A stretch of DNA of 64,000 nt from Paeniglutamicibacter terrestris (lineage in GTDB: Bacteria > Actinomycetota > Actinomycetes > Actinomycetales > Micrococcaceae): assembly GCF_012271785.1 (NCBI RefSeq), contig NZ_JAAWVT010000002.1, positions 124,001-188,000 on the forward strand. Reading direction: 5' to 3'. A program made the translations under genes and the position numbers. The notes beneath the pieces are model-generated. The model did not search any database and was not told where the DNA came from. It saw only the letters and a list, made by a program, of their open reading frames with translations. Within the stretch, counting starts at the first letter, position 1. Every line of letters starts with the position of its first letter. Shown here piece by piece: positions 21,601 through 29,183 of this stretch.

Positions 21601-22480
21601 CCGTGTGGTGGATCTGGTCTTCACCAAACTGGCACGCGACGGGGAGAAGTCCCTGGCCGTCATCGCCGGCAACCGTCAGCACGCCGCGGCGATCGCCGAG
21701 GCCATCCGAGTCCAGTTGCCCAACCACCCCTGGGCTGCCAAGCACTTCAGGGCGAAGAAGGAACGCTTCCTGGTCACCAGCGTGGATCGCCTAGCCGGAT
21801 TGCAGCGTGATGCCATCATCCTGTCGCTGGGTTATGGACGCACCACACACGGAAAAATCGTTCACGACTTCGGTGCCCTCTCGCAGCCCGGGGGAGATGA
21901 GCTCTACGTCAACGCCGTCACCCGTGCTCGCGAGTCGATGACTCTGGTTGCTGCCCTGCGGCCCCAGGACATGGACCTCTCCCGCCTGCGCTTTGGGGCC
22001 CACCGCTTCCTGGAGTTGCTCGGCCGGGTGCTGGGCGGGGATTCGGGCATGTTGGCCACCACCACGCCTTTGAAGGACGCGCTGGTCACCGATCTGATGT
22101 CGCGCTTGGCCGAACGTGGTGCCATCGTCACCCAGCATTACCGCGGTGTCTTGGATATTGCCGCACATGCCCTGGATGTCAGCGGAACCGGTGCCGCGGT
22201 GCCGTTGGCCGTGGTGTACGACGGAACCCAGGGCTATCGCGAGTTGACGGTACGTGAGCGCAGCCGCCTGCGACCGCAGCTCTTTGAGTCCCTGGGCTGG
22301 CGCTATGTGCCACTGTGGACCATCGATGTGTTCGCCGATCCCGATCGTGTTGCCGAGGATCTGGCCGGCTTCCTGGGCCTGGGGCACAGCGATGCTGACT
22401 CCGCGACGAATTCCTCGGGTGCGCAATCCGAGGAGAACTCCGCGCCGGGTTCGACCCACTCCGATCTGGCAGATGTATAG
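18659..22480 (+). CDS. Large SF1-helicase-like protein with degenerate ATPase and nuclease motifs
   Basis: 1273 residues from the ATG at 18659 (GAAGGGA four bases before it; a GTG at 18662 is equally possible; the frame opens at 18467). It resembles large actinobacterial AAA_11/AAA_12 proteins that pair a UvrD/Dna2-like helicase fold with a C-terminal MTES_1575-type nuclease fold. The P-loop is PAGSGQTQT with Gln318 where Lys is normal; motif II is DADS (849-852) instead of DEAS; the later GDxxQLPP block reads GDVMMGAP. Motif VI (VTRAR, about 1087) persists. The C-terminal nuclease-like block reads LAVVYDG (1186-1188), lacking the acidic residue expected before the Asp. An Ala/Thr-rich linker lies at about 250-290. 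It probably works as a structural or regulatory protein. It is followed after nine bases by a small gene. Confidence 0.72.
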   Translation: MVAEHQQHADELVSTWVDSLGPGVGTDTLLRFAPSVSNSIDITHAHPSGLAQFLAGRRTRLSTLLRDSDQYDSARRTAEALRGKIRELWDERGIDVGYLSAGQANWRAVHEGRSEQFNAPIMLGRIVLSVREDQDDFELQLMGRAECSPALMRYFKRQHHVEIDVEALNAAAYSIARFDPTRAMDALRSQVADVSGMVIAHRLLISTFADLADPADPGTLNLKHPVLASLLEAETKRTEAAASTGPATTQGSGTAAATKRSTNTAGAHSSGGSTRTSDHRDPAEELLLLDADESQQAVLDLVESGESVAVSAPAGSGQTQTALNAAAVLAAAGKRVLVIAERRASAEEFVERFAALDLAGTALLLSPEEDPEPLRELLTRAILRNERATEPALSSLHTTLREHRHTLLDHVRSLHSTRARWGCSPYKAMQELARLSSLSPAPATTVRLKRSVLDSIPNRASTAEQLKRAAELGSFISASADSPWYGARLRNKRDTDTALDLVTGLHRDLPILRDHMLKVAAHSEIRLADSYNKWGEQLDLLVAVRSSLDKFESDIFDKSVEDLISATASSSWRRERGIEMSSMTRSRLRKVAKDYVRPGVHVADLQTALEAVQEQHMAWHHHATSQRHPMVPAGLLDVNAGYQDAGARLDKLATMLPEPAASHLRDESIGSLLRRMDQLLEFKSELEQLPERTLITEQLAEHGLGELMDDFRSRNVTPDAVSAELDLAWWQSALEAMISGDDFLAMNDGEKLRRLEAEYRLADSAHVASGASRLRWALAKAWKGALADHRAASRELRAMLKEGDPTAADLVTMGDSLINSLCPIWVGSPLLVPAAVPASMDFDALILLDADSLSLRSVLGSISRSSQVIAFGDVMMGAPRPFEVSVDPTAHTRPVVAPISAMEALSQVLPMRRLSTVYRGIDEGLTESLSHDFYADSLSRLPAARSLGAGSPALMAEYVPDGTGPLGADGESVQSNVAEVRRVVDLVFTKLARDGEKSLAVIAGNRQHAAAIAEAIRVQLPNHPWAAKHFRAKKERFLVTSVDRLAGLQRDAIILSLGYGRTTHGKIVHDFGALSQPGGDELYVNAVTRARESMTLVAALRPQDMDLSRLRFGAHRFLELLGRVLGGDSGMLATTTPLKDALVTDLMSRLAERGAIVTQHYRGVLDIAAHALDVSGTGAAVPLAVVYDGTQGYRELTVRERSRLRPQLFESLGWRYVPLWTIDVFADPDRVAEDLAGFLGLGHSDADSATNSSGAQSEENSAPGSTHSDLADV

Positions 22481-22489
22481 CCGGATCTG

Positions 22490-22852
22490 GTGAAGAACAT
22501 GATGGACGATGACGCCGTAGCGCCGCGAGAAAAGAAGTCGCGGCGCTACACCGCCGAACCGCAGCGCGTCAGTGAATCAAAGCTGGTGGGCACCTTTGTG
22601 TTGCCCCACGGCGCCGGGCGTCCGGAAGCAGAGCCCCTCGGCACGGCCAAGGCCCCATCGGGGACCGATTCCGGAACCGAAGCCGGGACCGACGTGGGAC
22701 CCGGCGCAGCAACGCACCCCCGTACCCCCGTTCCCACAGCTGATCCGGTGTTTGAGCAGACGGCGGCGGAAGATGACCCCCGGCGCTGGGGTGATGCGGA
22801 GGACGATCTGGGTGACTGGATGAAGTCGCAGCGTCCGCCTCACTGGTCCTAA
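22490..22852 (+). CDS. Small acidic protein of unknown function
   Basis: 120 residues from the GTG at 22490, or 117 from an ATG at 22499; neither has a good ribosome site. The sequence is polar and Pro/Gly/Thr-rich in the middle, with a basic start (REKKSRRYTAEPQR) and an acidic, Trp-containing end (RRWGDAEDDLGDWMKSQRPPHW). The final QRPPHW element looks like the conserved part and could be a docking motif. It starts nine bases after the helicase-like gene and is very likely in the same operon, so it may be a partner of that protein. I recognise no known domain. Confidence 0.65.
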   Translation: MKNMMDDDAVAPREKKSRRYTAEPQRVSESKLVGTFVLPHGAGRPEAEPLGTAKAPSGTDSGTEAGTDVGPGAATHPRTPVPTADPVFEQTAAEDDPRRWGDAEDDLGDWMKSQRPPHWS

Positions 22853-22964
22853 GCGAGCGACGCCTCACTTTTTGCATCCCACGCACAGCGTGAGCCGCGC
22901 ATCCATAACGTGGGTTTAGCCGCTCGCTAGCCGGCAGTTCCCACCCTCGCCGGGCCAACCGGCT

Positions 22965-23681
22965 CTAATCACCAACTGCGGGATTGACCAGAACCACCGA
23001 AACCCTTCCGCGCTGCGCCGCGGTGGAGAGCTCTTCGGCACCTTCGGCTCCCGCACCCACAACGATCAAACCGCCTTCCGCGGTGGATGAAGAGACTCCC
23101 CACGGGCTTTGCCCATCGGTGGCTAATTGTGCTCCGGTCCAGAGGATCGGCACGGCGCGGGCCAGCACTCGCGAATTCAGCTTCGTTTCAAACCCGTTGC
23201 CCTCCGTGAGGACCACGTCCACCCGTTGCCCGGCACGCACCAACGACGCCGTCTGTTCATCATCTAATCGAAGCGGTACCGCGACGCTGCCCGGAGCCAG
23301 ACCCGCAAGCAGCCCGGGACCGATCACCATGGTCTGTAACACTGGCGACCCGGCCAGCACCGGAATGGCTAGACGGGAACCTGCGGCAGGTGGACCTAGT
23401 CCGTAGCCGCCACTAGGGATCAGGGCCCGGGGGATCGAGGCAGTACGCAGGTCCTCGGTGTGCAGTTCACTGCCCACGGGTAGATCGCGGGCGGCCACCA
23501 GTACGCTAACGTGTTCCTCCGTGGCGGGAGCCAGCACCGTCAGGGAGAGTGCCAGAGCCACCATGGCCAGTGCCGCGGTGAGGTGTCTGCGGTATTTGGC
23601 GAAGAGTTCGCCAGCCGACCGGCGTGGCTCCGGGCGGCGAAGATGCGGTGGGGATTTGGGGGTGGAGCGAAAAAGTAGCAT
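22965..23681 (-). CDS. SAF-domain protein, CpaB/RcpC-like
   Basis: 238 residues. After a basic stretch comes one membrane segment (LTAALAMVALALSLTVLAP, about residues 35-53) and then a SAF domain: VLVAARDLPVGSELHTEDLRTASIP, a match to the start of CpaB, the Flp pilus assembly protein. A second part (VAVPLRLDDEQTASLVRAGQRVDVVL) is the RcpC region. CpaB acts in the periplasm-side of Flp/Tad pilus machines. No other tad/flp gene is in the window, so this copy is isolated; its role may be different. The next upstream gene on this strand is FmdB-like. Confidence 0.8.
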   Translation of the reverse strand: MLLFRSTPKSPPHLRRPEPRRSAGELFAKYRRHLTAALAMVALALSLTVLAPATEEHVSVLVAARDLPVGSELHTEDLRTASIPRALIPSGGYGLGPPAAGSRLAIPVLAGSPVLQTMVIGPGLLAGLAPGSVAVPLRLDDEQTASLVRAGQRVDVVLTEGNGFETKLNSRVLARAVPILWTGAQLATDGQSPWGVSSSTAEGGLIVVGAGAEGAEELSTAAQRGRVSVVLVNPAVGD

Positions 23682-23891
23682 GCGTTAAGCAAGTCATGGG
23701 CCCACCACCGGAAGGTGTGGACCCATGACGAGGAGCTAACAAGCCGCGTTCTGCCCCTGCCGCCATTGTGCGGGCAAGTGCAGAGTCACGGCCGATCCGG
23801 GCAGGAGTGTGCCGAATCATGATGCTGAGTTCAAGGGCGGGGAGGGGACGGGCAATGCCCGCCCTACCGCCTAGCAGCGGTTGGCTGCTAC

Positions 23892-24110
23892 CTAGCTGAC
23901 GCTGGCGGAGGCCGGGGTGCTGGAGCTGGTGGTTGATCGAGAATCGTTGCTGTAGAAGCCGGATCCCTTAAAGACCACACCGACGCTGTTGAACTTTTTG
24001 CGCAGTGCACCCTGGCACTCGGGGCAGATGGTCAGTGCCTCGTCGGAGAACGACTGGACAACCTCCATGGCGTGGCCACAATCCTTGCAGGCGTAAACAT
24101 AGGTAGGCAT
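23892..24110 (-). CDS. FmdB family zinc-ribbon protein
   Basis: 72 residues from the ATG at 24110, which has AAGGA eight bases upstream. The frame continues to 24191 but that start is worse. It begins MPTYVYACKDCGHAMEVVQ, with CxxC at residues 8-11 and a second CPEC pair, forming the zinc ribbon of the CxxC_CXXC_SSSS / FmdB family, followed by a Ser/Thr/Ala-rich tail (STTSSSTPASASVS). Family members are presumed regulators linked to formamidase in methylotrophs, but the actual role is unknown. Confidence 0.88.
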   Translation of the reverse strand: MPTYVYACKDCGHAMEVVQSFSDEALTICPECQGALRKKFNSVGVVFKGSGFYSNDSRSTTSSSTPASASVS

Positions 24111-24263
24111 TACGATCCTTTCGCACGAGGTGCGTGCCGGTCCGCGGGATCCTTGGCGGCGGTAATGTGCCGCGCTCGGGACCCCGGGCAAGCGATGAAT
24201 AATATGGGGATGCGGGCACCCGAGGGCGACCGCTTACACCAATTCTAACGTACCGAGCCCGCG

Positions 24264-24863
24264 CTACGTGGTGAGGTTCCGCACCCCGGCGGGTGTCACC
24301 ACCGCATCAACCCGCTGATCAAAGAGTTCGACGGGGAAGCTCCCGGGTGCCAGGAACTCGTGGTCAAAGACGATGCTGATCAGCTGTGGACGCAGAGGCG
24401 GGCCCGGCAATTCGGCGATAAACCGGTCGTAGTAGCCTCCGCCTTGACCCAGCCGATCGCCATGTTCATCAACCGCTTGTGCCGGCACCATGATGACATC
24501 GACGTCCGCCATCATCTCCGCACCCCGGCGCTCACCCACCGGTTCATCTATCGGCCCCACGGCGCTGCGGTTCATCGCGACTCCCGGATACCAGCGTGTC
24601 CATGACAAGCGCCGGGCCGGTTCACAAATCGGAACATGAACCAGATACCCGGCCTCATCCAGTCGCTCCAGCAGTGCGGCGGTGGGTGGCTCGGCGCCGT
24701 AGGACAGAAAACACGTCACGGAGCGCCGCGGCGCGTGATCTTCAAGCCACGCCAACAGCTCCTCGGTGATCCGGGACATCTGCTCTTCACGACCCGCCGC
24801 ACCCAGGGCGCGCCGTTTGGCACGAAACTGTTGGCGGATGGTTTCCTTGTTCGGCTCACTCAC
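24264..24863 (-). CDS. 5-formyltetrahydrofolate cyclo-ligase
   Basis: Makes 5,10-methenyl-THF from 5-formyl-THF with ATP, returning folate to the one-carbon pool. 199 residues from the GTG at 24863; the frame extends to an ATG at 24881, but the TAGACT box at 24871-24876 sits seven bases from the GTG, so I take the shorter leaderless form. Motifs: IRQQFRAKRRAL at the N-terminus and the conserved VDVIMVPAQAVDEHGDRLGQGGGYYDRF block, with the GGGYYDR ATP-binding loop. It is divergent from the GNAT gene at 24915, and their promoters face each other. Confidence 0.92.
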   Translation of the reverse strand: MSEPNKETIRQQFRAKRRALGAAGREEQMSRITEELLAWLEDHAPRRSVTCFLSYGAEPPTAALLERLDEAGYLVHVPICEPARRLSWTRWYPGVAMNRSAVGPIDEPVGERRGAEMMADVDVIMVPAQAVDEHGDRLGQGGGYYDRFIAELPGPPLRPQLISIVFDHEFLAPGSFPVELFDQRVDAVVTPAGVRNLTT

Positions 24864-24870
24864 GCACCAC

Positions 24871-24876
24871 AGTCTA
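24871..24876 (-). promoter_or_regulatory. -10 box of a probable leaderless transcript (cyclo-ligase)
   Basis: TAGACT on the minus strand, seven bases, then the GTG at 24863. Confidence 0.55.
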
Positions 24877-24902
24877 TGCACGGAGCTGAGCCCACGCCTC
24901 GA

Positions 24903-24908
24903 TAGGAT
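24903..24908 (+). promoter_or_regulatory. -10 box of a probable leaderless transcript (GNAT gene)
   Basis: TAGGAT, six bases, then the ATG at 24915. It faces the cyclo-ligase -10 box with 26 bases between them. Confidence 0.6.
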
Positions 24909-24914
24909 TGGTGC

Positions 24915-25529
24915 ATGTCCGAATTTGATCGCCAGTGGCCCGTGAGTCTGCAGGGACCACGAGTGCTCCTGCGCCCCATGCGCCGTCGTGACAAGGCCGA
25001 ATGGACGGCCTTGCGCCGAGCTAACGCAGATTGGCTCACCCCCTGGGACGCGACGCTTCCCGATGGCGACGGCTACCCGGCCAACTTCTCGGCGATGGTC
25101 TCAACGCAGAACCGGGCTGCACGGCTGGGACAGTGTTTGCCCTGGGCCATCACCCTGCCGTCGCTACACGTGCGCTCGGCGCCGATCATTGGGCAGCTCA
25201 CCGTTTCCACCATCGCGTGGGGAGCAGCACGCAGCGGATCGATCGGCTACTGGATTGATGCGCGGCACGCCGGGGCGGGTTTGACCCCGGAGGCTGTGGC
25301 CGTGGCGGTGGACCACTGTTTTTTGACCATGGGGCTGCACCGCATCGAAATCAACATCCGGCCGCAGAATGCGCCAAGCCTGCGGTTGGTGGAAAAACTT
25401 GGCTTCCGCGATGAGGGCCTGCGCAAGGATTTTCTGCACATCAACGGGGCCTGGGCAGATCACCAGAGCTTCGCCCTGACCGCGCCAGAAATCCCGCAGG
25501 GACTTCTGGCGCGCTGGCTGGCGCGGTAG
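24915..25529 (+). CDS. rimJ: GNAT N-acetyltransferase, RimJ/RimL type
   Basis: 204 residues. Opening GPRVLLRPMRRRDKAEWTALRRAN and the later SIGYWIDARHAGAGLTPEAVAVAV and LHRIEINIRPQNAPSLRLVEKLGF are the classic RimJ/RimL/SpeG pattern: an acetyl-CoA loop followed by an Asn-x-x-S helix. In bacteria RimJ acetylates the N-terminus of ribosomal protein S5, but this group also covers other targets, so the symbol is a guess at family level. ATG start with a TAGGAT box six bases upstream. Divergent from the folate gene. Confidence 0.78.
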   Translation: MSEFDRQWPVSLQGPRVLLRPMRRRDKAEWTALRRANADWLTPWDATLPDGDGYPANFSAMVSTQNRAARLGQCLPWAITLPSLHVRSAPIIGQLTVSTIAWGAARSGSIGYWIDARHAGAGLTPEAVAVAVDHCFLTMGLHRIEINIRPQNAPSLRLVEKLGFRDEGLRKDFLHINGAWADHQSFALTAPEIPQGLLARWLAR

Positions 25530-25815
25530 CACCGGCGCAAGATCTGGCCGGCTATCGTCCAATACACGGAAATAATCAACTTTGTCCGCAGTATTACCGG
25601 ACACACCGGGCCGAATGCCGCGTCCAACGTGCAAGCATGCTTAATGTGGTTGACGTGGACGTTTCACAATGACGCTATTTTCCGGCTGTTGCCTTGGAAG
25701 AGGCCCGTCGGAGTCGCGGCACAACAAGCACCAATAGCGGAGCACACCGGCAACAGACTTGCAGCGCCGGGCAGATCCGCAGATGAACGTAGTCGCCAGC
25801 CGACGAAGGAGCAAC

Positions 25816-26697
25816 ATGGCACAGCTAGCACCCCACGCTTCAGCCGCGTCCGATGAGATCCCGCAGGCACCCCTGCGGATCTTCTATGACCGCCTGGCCG
25901 TTGCCGTGCTCGGATGCCTGGCAGTGCTGGCCTTTCTCATTGGCGGACCGTTGGCCATGGCCGGTGTGTTCTCCGGTGTTATTCCGCTGATCGGGCTGCT
26001 GCTTAGCCTTGCCAGCTTCTCCACCCTGCGTGCCCTGGCGGTACGTGACCGACGTGCCAAGCTGCTGGCCCGGATGGCAAAAACCCGTGAACTGGCGTTG
26101 GAAGTACGTACCACCGAACACGTGGAACCGCGCAAAAAGCAGGCAGTGGTCTTCGACGCTCAGCCGAACTCGAATAAGCAGGCTCCCCGCCTCACGGTTC
26201 AGGAACTGCGGGCCGAGGCCCTGCGCATCGCAAACAATGGTGCGGCACTACAGCGCCCCGAGGGCTGGGAACTCATTGAGGTTCCGCTGCCGCAGTACGT
26301 CGTTGCCAATGCCGCCGCAGTCACCAAGCGCCCGAGTCCCGCCCCGCTGCAGCCCGCCGAGGCACCCAAGGCATCAAGCAACGCCAGCCTGCGCTCCCAG
26401 GAAGCCGCTGCTCGTCTTGCCGAGGCACTGGGCACCACCGAGGTTGAGACAGCATTGCCGAAGATTACCCCGGCCCCCGATGCTCCCGCAGCGGTGCCAG
26501 CTACCGCCGGTTCCATCGACGGCGAACCGGCCGCCCCTGCCGCGATAACTGCAGCGACTACGACTTCCCCCGCCGCCAGCGCAGCCGTTGAGCAGAGCCC
26601 GGAAACCGAGGCAGCCAACACCGCTCGGGCACCACGCACTGACTCGGCAGCGGACCGGATCAACCTTGACGACGTCATGCAGCGTCGCCGCGCCTAG
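25816..26697 (+). CDS. Membrane protein of unknown function with a long Ala/Pro-rich tail
   Basis: 293 residues from the ATG at 25816, preceded by AAGGAG six bases earlier; the frame is open to 25759. Two adjacent membrane segments lie at about residues 25-70 (LAVAVLGCLAVLAFLIGGPLAM; VIPLIGLLLSLASFSTL). The rest is cytosolic: a basic stretch, a region PRLTVQELRAEALRIANNGA, and a low-complexity Ala/Pro/Thr tail ending RINLDDVMQRRRA. That last basic motif might be a conserved recognition tail. I recognise no domain. The downstream phosphotransferase begins 20 bases later and is likely co-transcribed. Confidence 0.72.
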   Translation: MAQLAPHASAASDEIPQAPLRIFYDRLAVAVLGCLAVLAFLIGGPLAMAGVFSGVIPLIGLLLSLASFSTLRALAVRDRRAKLLARMAKTRELALEVRTTEHVEPRKKQAVVFDAQPNSNKQAPRLTVQELRAEALRIANNGAALQRPEGWELIEVPLPQYVVANAAAVTKRPSPAPLQPAEAPKASSNASLRSQEAAARLAEALGTTEVETALPKITPAPDAPAAVPATAGSIDGEPAAPAAITAATTTSPAASAAVEQSPETEAANTARAPRTDSAADRINLDDVMQRRRA

Positions 26698-26717
26698 ACG
26701 TTTCCGCAGAGCTCGGC

Positions 26718-28049
26718 ATGATTGATCCTTCCGCGCCGAGGTTCTCCGCCGCCGTCGCGCGTTCCGGGCAAGCACAGCTCAGCGCCCTGAGCTCGGCGAT
26801 CCCCGCGATGATTGCCCAGCTGGGCGGTCATCCGCCCACCGGAACATGGGACTACGAGGCTAACCGGCTCCGCTTCGGGCATCGCCCCGGCGCCGGCATC
26901 AGTGCCATCTATCGGATGCCCGCCGGCACGGGGTTCAACGAACTGGGTCTGAGCACCGAAAAACTCCCCGCCGCTCAACCTGCCGCAACCCGAGTGTTGC
27001 CTAGTGCCGGGATGAAAAGTACCTCTATCTCCAGCGGGCTTGCCGGAATTGATGTGCAGATTCCGGGCGACGAGCAGGATCCCTCCGGCTCGGTGGTGCG
27101 GGTCAGCGGCTGGATTCACCCGCACGACCCGAAGCTACCGGCGCTGGCCATGGCCACCGATAGGACACGTGTGCTCGAAGTGTGGGGGCATGCGGAGCTG
27201 CTGACCGGGCTGCGGATGATGGCCTACAGGCCCCTGCGCCGTGCCGTGATCGAAGCGACGTTCACCACGCTGGGGCCGCTGAAGATCGTGCGCAAGATCT
27301 TCCTCAAGGTCGGGCACCCCACAGCGATTGCCGCACTGGCGCGCCGGCATCGGCTCATGGAGGCCAGCGATATTCCCTCGCCCGCGCTCATCGAGCCAAG
27401 CCATCGGGGTATCATCGCGCTGGAAGCCGGAAGCGGTGTTTCTCTGAGTGAATCCATCCGGCAACATGCGGGCACGGATCTGGATCCGCAGGACTTCATC
27501 TCCTGCCTTGATGCGTTGCCCGAAACCGTCATGGAACTGCCTCGGCGACCTGCCTGGAGCGATTCACTGCGCCGTTATCAGGGGGCAGCAACACTGACGC
27601 TGCCGCATCGTGAGCGGGAGATTGAGTTGTTGGTAAGCAAGATCGAGGTGCATCTTCAGCGCTCGGAGCGCGGTGAGTTGGTCCCGACTCATGGCGATTT
27701 TTACGATGCAAACATCTTGCTGCGCAACGGAAGAATCACTAGTCTGCTCGATCTGGATTCGTTGGGACCGGGCTACCGCGTTGATGACCTCGGATGCCTC
27801 CTGGGTCATCTGGCCATTCTGCCGTCGCTGGGCGAGAAAAACCGGGCGGCAACGGGGACCATGGAACGCTTTGGCTCCGTGTTTGAAACGGCCGTTGATC
27901 CCCGCAGCCTCTGGGCACGGGCGGCGGCGGTGGCGTTAACGCTGATCGCCGGATCCCGGAACCTCGGTGCGGATATCTGGGAAGACGTGGCCGAAGAACG
28001 ACTGAAAACGGTGCGCAAATTACTCTGGCGCGCCGACGCTTGCGCCTAA
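26718..28049 (+). CDS. Aminoglycoside-phosphotransferase-family kinase-like protein
   Basis: 443 residues. The C-terminal part carries the APH/choline-kinase catalytic loop, VPTHGDFYDANILLRNG, with the expected Asp and Asn, and the Mg-binding LLDLDSLGPGYRVDDLG, which matches the D-x-D of this kinase fold. The N-terminal 150 residues are less typical and hold a YEANRLRFGHRP-like segment. APH-fold enzymes phosphorylate small hydroxylated molecules; no substrate can be assigned and I would not infer drug resistance. The start ATG has no strong ribosome site; it sits 20 bases after the membrane protein and converges on the Lrp gene. Confidence 0.75.
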   Translation: MIDPSAPRFSAAVARSGQAQLSALSSAIPAMIAQLGGHPPTGTWDYEANRLRFGHRPGAGISAIYRMPAGTGFNELGLSTEKLPAAQPAATRVLPSAGMKSTSISSGLAGIDVQIPGDEQDPSGSVVRVSGWIHPHDPKLPALAMATDRTRVLEVWGHAELLTGLRMMAYRPLRRAVIEATFTTLGPLKIVRKIFLKVGHPTAIAALARRHRLMEASDIPSPALIEPSHRGIIALEAGSGVSLSESIRQHAGTDLDPQDFISCLDALPETVMELPRRPAWSDSLRRYQGAATLTLPHREREIELLVSKIEVHLQRSERGELVPTHGDFYDANILLRNGRITSLLDLDSLGPGYRVDDLGCLLGHLAILPSLGEKNRAATGTMERFGSVFETAVDPRSLWARAAAVALTLIAGSRNLGADIWEDVAEERLKTVRKLLWRADACA

Positions 28050-28107
28050 GGTGGCACCGCCCAGCAGATCCACGTGAACTATCAACGGCCCCGTGACAAG
28101 CCGGAAC

Positions 28108-28614
28108 CTAAAGTTCTGGAAGGTCCTCGGGGATCGGTCCGCCAAGGCCCTTGTGGTGGCCGAAGACCAGGGTCGTCTCGGTATGCCCGACGGATTCATC
28201 GGTCGCCAGATTATCAAGCACCCAATCGCGCAGGGCCTCGGTGGAACTGACAGCGATGTGCAGCAGGTAGTCATTGGCCCCGGAGATGTGGAACATCGAG
28301 AGGACCTCGGGCAACGTCGGCATTTTCTGAGTGAAGCGATCGATCTGCACTCGGTCATGCACGCGCAGCCGAACCGAAATCAACGCCTGAACGCTGCGCC
28401 CCACGGTCGGCAGGCTCACCTCGGCGTGATAGCCGGTGAGTACACCGCGCTCAATCAGCGCGCGGGTACGCAGCAGTGCGGTGGATGGAGCGATGCCGGT
28501 GCGCTGCGCCAGCGAAGCGTTGCTTAAGCGCGCATCGGCGACCAATTCCTGAATAATTCGACGGTCAACAGCGTCAAGATCAACCGGTTGTTGCGGAAAA
28601 GTTGAAGGTGCCAT
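28108..28614 (-). CDS. Lrp/AsnC family transcriptional regulator
   Basis: 168 residues. It starts DAVDRRIIQELVADARLSNASLAQRTGIAPST, a winged helix-turn-helix at about residues 15-60 with LSNASLAQRTGIAPSTALLRTR as the recognition region, followed by a RAM/AsnC ligand-binding domain (VHDRVQIDRFTQKMPTLPEVLSMFHISGANDYLLHIAV) with the family's SG-NDYLL motif. Such proteins control amino-acid genes and bind amino acids as octamers. It is divergent from the NUDIX gene at 28695, so that gene or itself could be a target. Confidence 0.9.
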   Translation of the reverse strand: MAPSTFPQQPVDLDAVDRRIIQELVADARLSNASLAQRTGIAPSTALLRTRALIERGVLTGYHAEVSLPTVGRSVQALISVRLRVHDRVQIDRFTQKMPTLPEVLSMFHISGANDYLLHIAVSSTEALRDWVLDNLATDESVGHTETTLVFGHHKGLGGPIPEDLPEL

Positions 28615-28682
28615 GCTGATATTCCATCACAGTTGTCGCGTCTTGTGGTGCTTTGGAGCCGAGGGAAAGCCTCGGCACGGCC

Positions 28683-28688
28683 TAAAAT
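28683..28688 (+). promoter_or_regulatory. -10 box of a probable leaderless transcript (NUDIX gene)
   Basis: TAAAAT, six bases, then the ATG at 28695; no Shine-Dalgarno site. Confidence 0.6.
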
Positions 28689-28694
28689 GGAATC

Positions 28695-29183
28695 ATGACC
28701 AACCCACAACCCTCTGCCCCCACGGGCTTCGACACCCGCCTCGCAGCCTATTGTGTGGTGATCCGCGACGGATCGATCCTGCTGGCCTTCTGGGACATGC
28801 GCGCGCAGGAACCCAGCTTTGTGCCGCGCTGGACCCTGCCCGGCGGGGGTGTTGAGCTCGGTGAGGCCATTGATGCCGGAGCGGCGCGTGAGGTCACCGA
28901 GGAAACGGGCTACAGCGTGCAAATTGATGACCTGCTCAGCGTGGAATCCGGGATCATCCCCGCACACCAGCGTTACAGCGGCAAGGATCGCCCCATGCAG
29001 ACGGTTGCTGTCATCTACTCGGCCACCGTGACCGGGGGCGAACTGCGCCATGAAGAAGCCGGCACCACCAGCCAGGCGGCCTGGTTCCCGCTCACCGAGG
29101 TAGCCGCACTGCCGCGCGTGGCCCGCGTCGATACGGCCATCGAATCTTTGCTCGCACACCGTCACCAGGTCAGTGCCTCGTGA
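28695..29183 (+). CDS. NUDIX hydrolase
   Basis: 162 residues with a complete Nudix box: GGGVELGEAIDAGAAREVTEETGY, the GX5EX7REUXEEXGU pattern with all key Glu residues. Nudix enzymes split nucleoside diphosphates linked to another group; the substrate is open. TAAAAT lies six bases before the ATG. The stop codon overlaps the next gene's GTG (GTGA), so it is coupled to the lipoprotein gene that follows. Confidence 0.9.
   Translation: MTNPQPSAPTGFDTRLAAYCVVIRDGSILLAFWDMRAQEPSFVPRWTLPGGGVELGEAIDAGAAREVTEETGYSVQIDDLLSVESGIIPAHQRYSGKDRPMQTVAVIYSATVTGGELRHEEAGTTSQAAWFPLTEVAALPRVARVDTAIESLLAHRHQVSAS

Noticed and set aside
23693-23729. Inverted repeat GTCATGGG / CCCATGAC before the SAF gene
   Set aside because: It has no U-run on either strand and lies 12 bases upstream of the SAF gene start; could be an operator but nothing supports a name.
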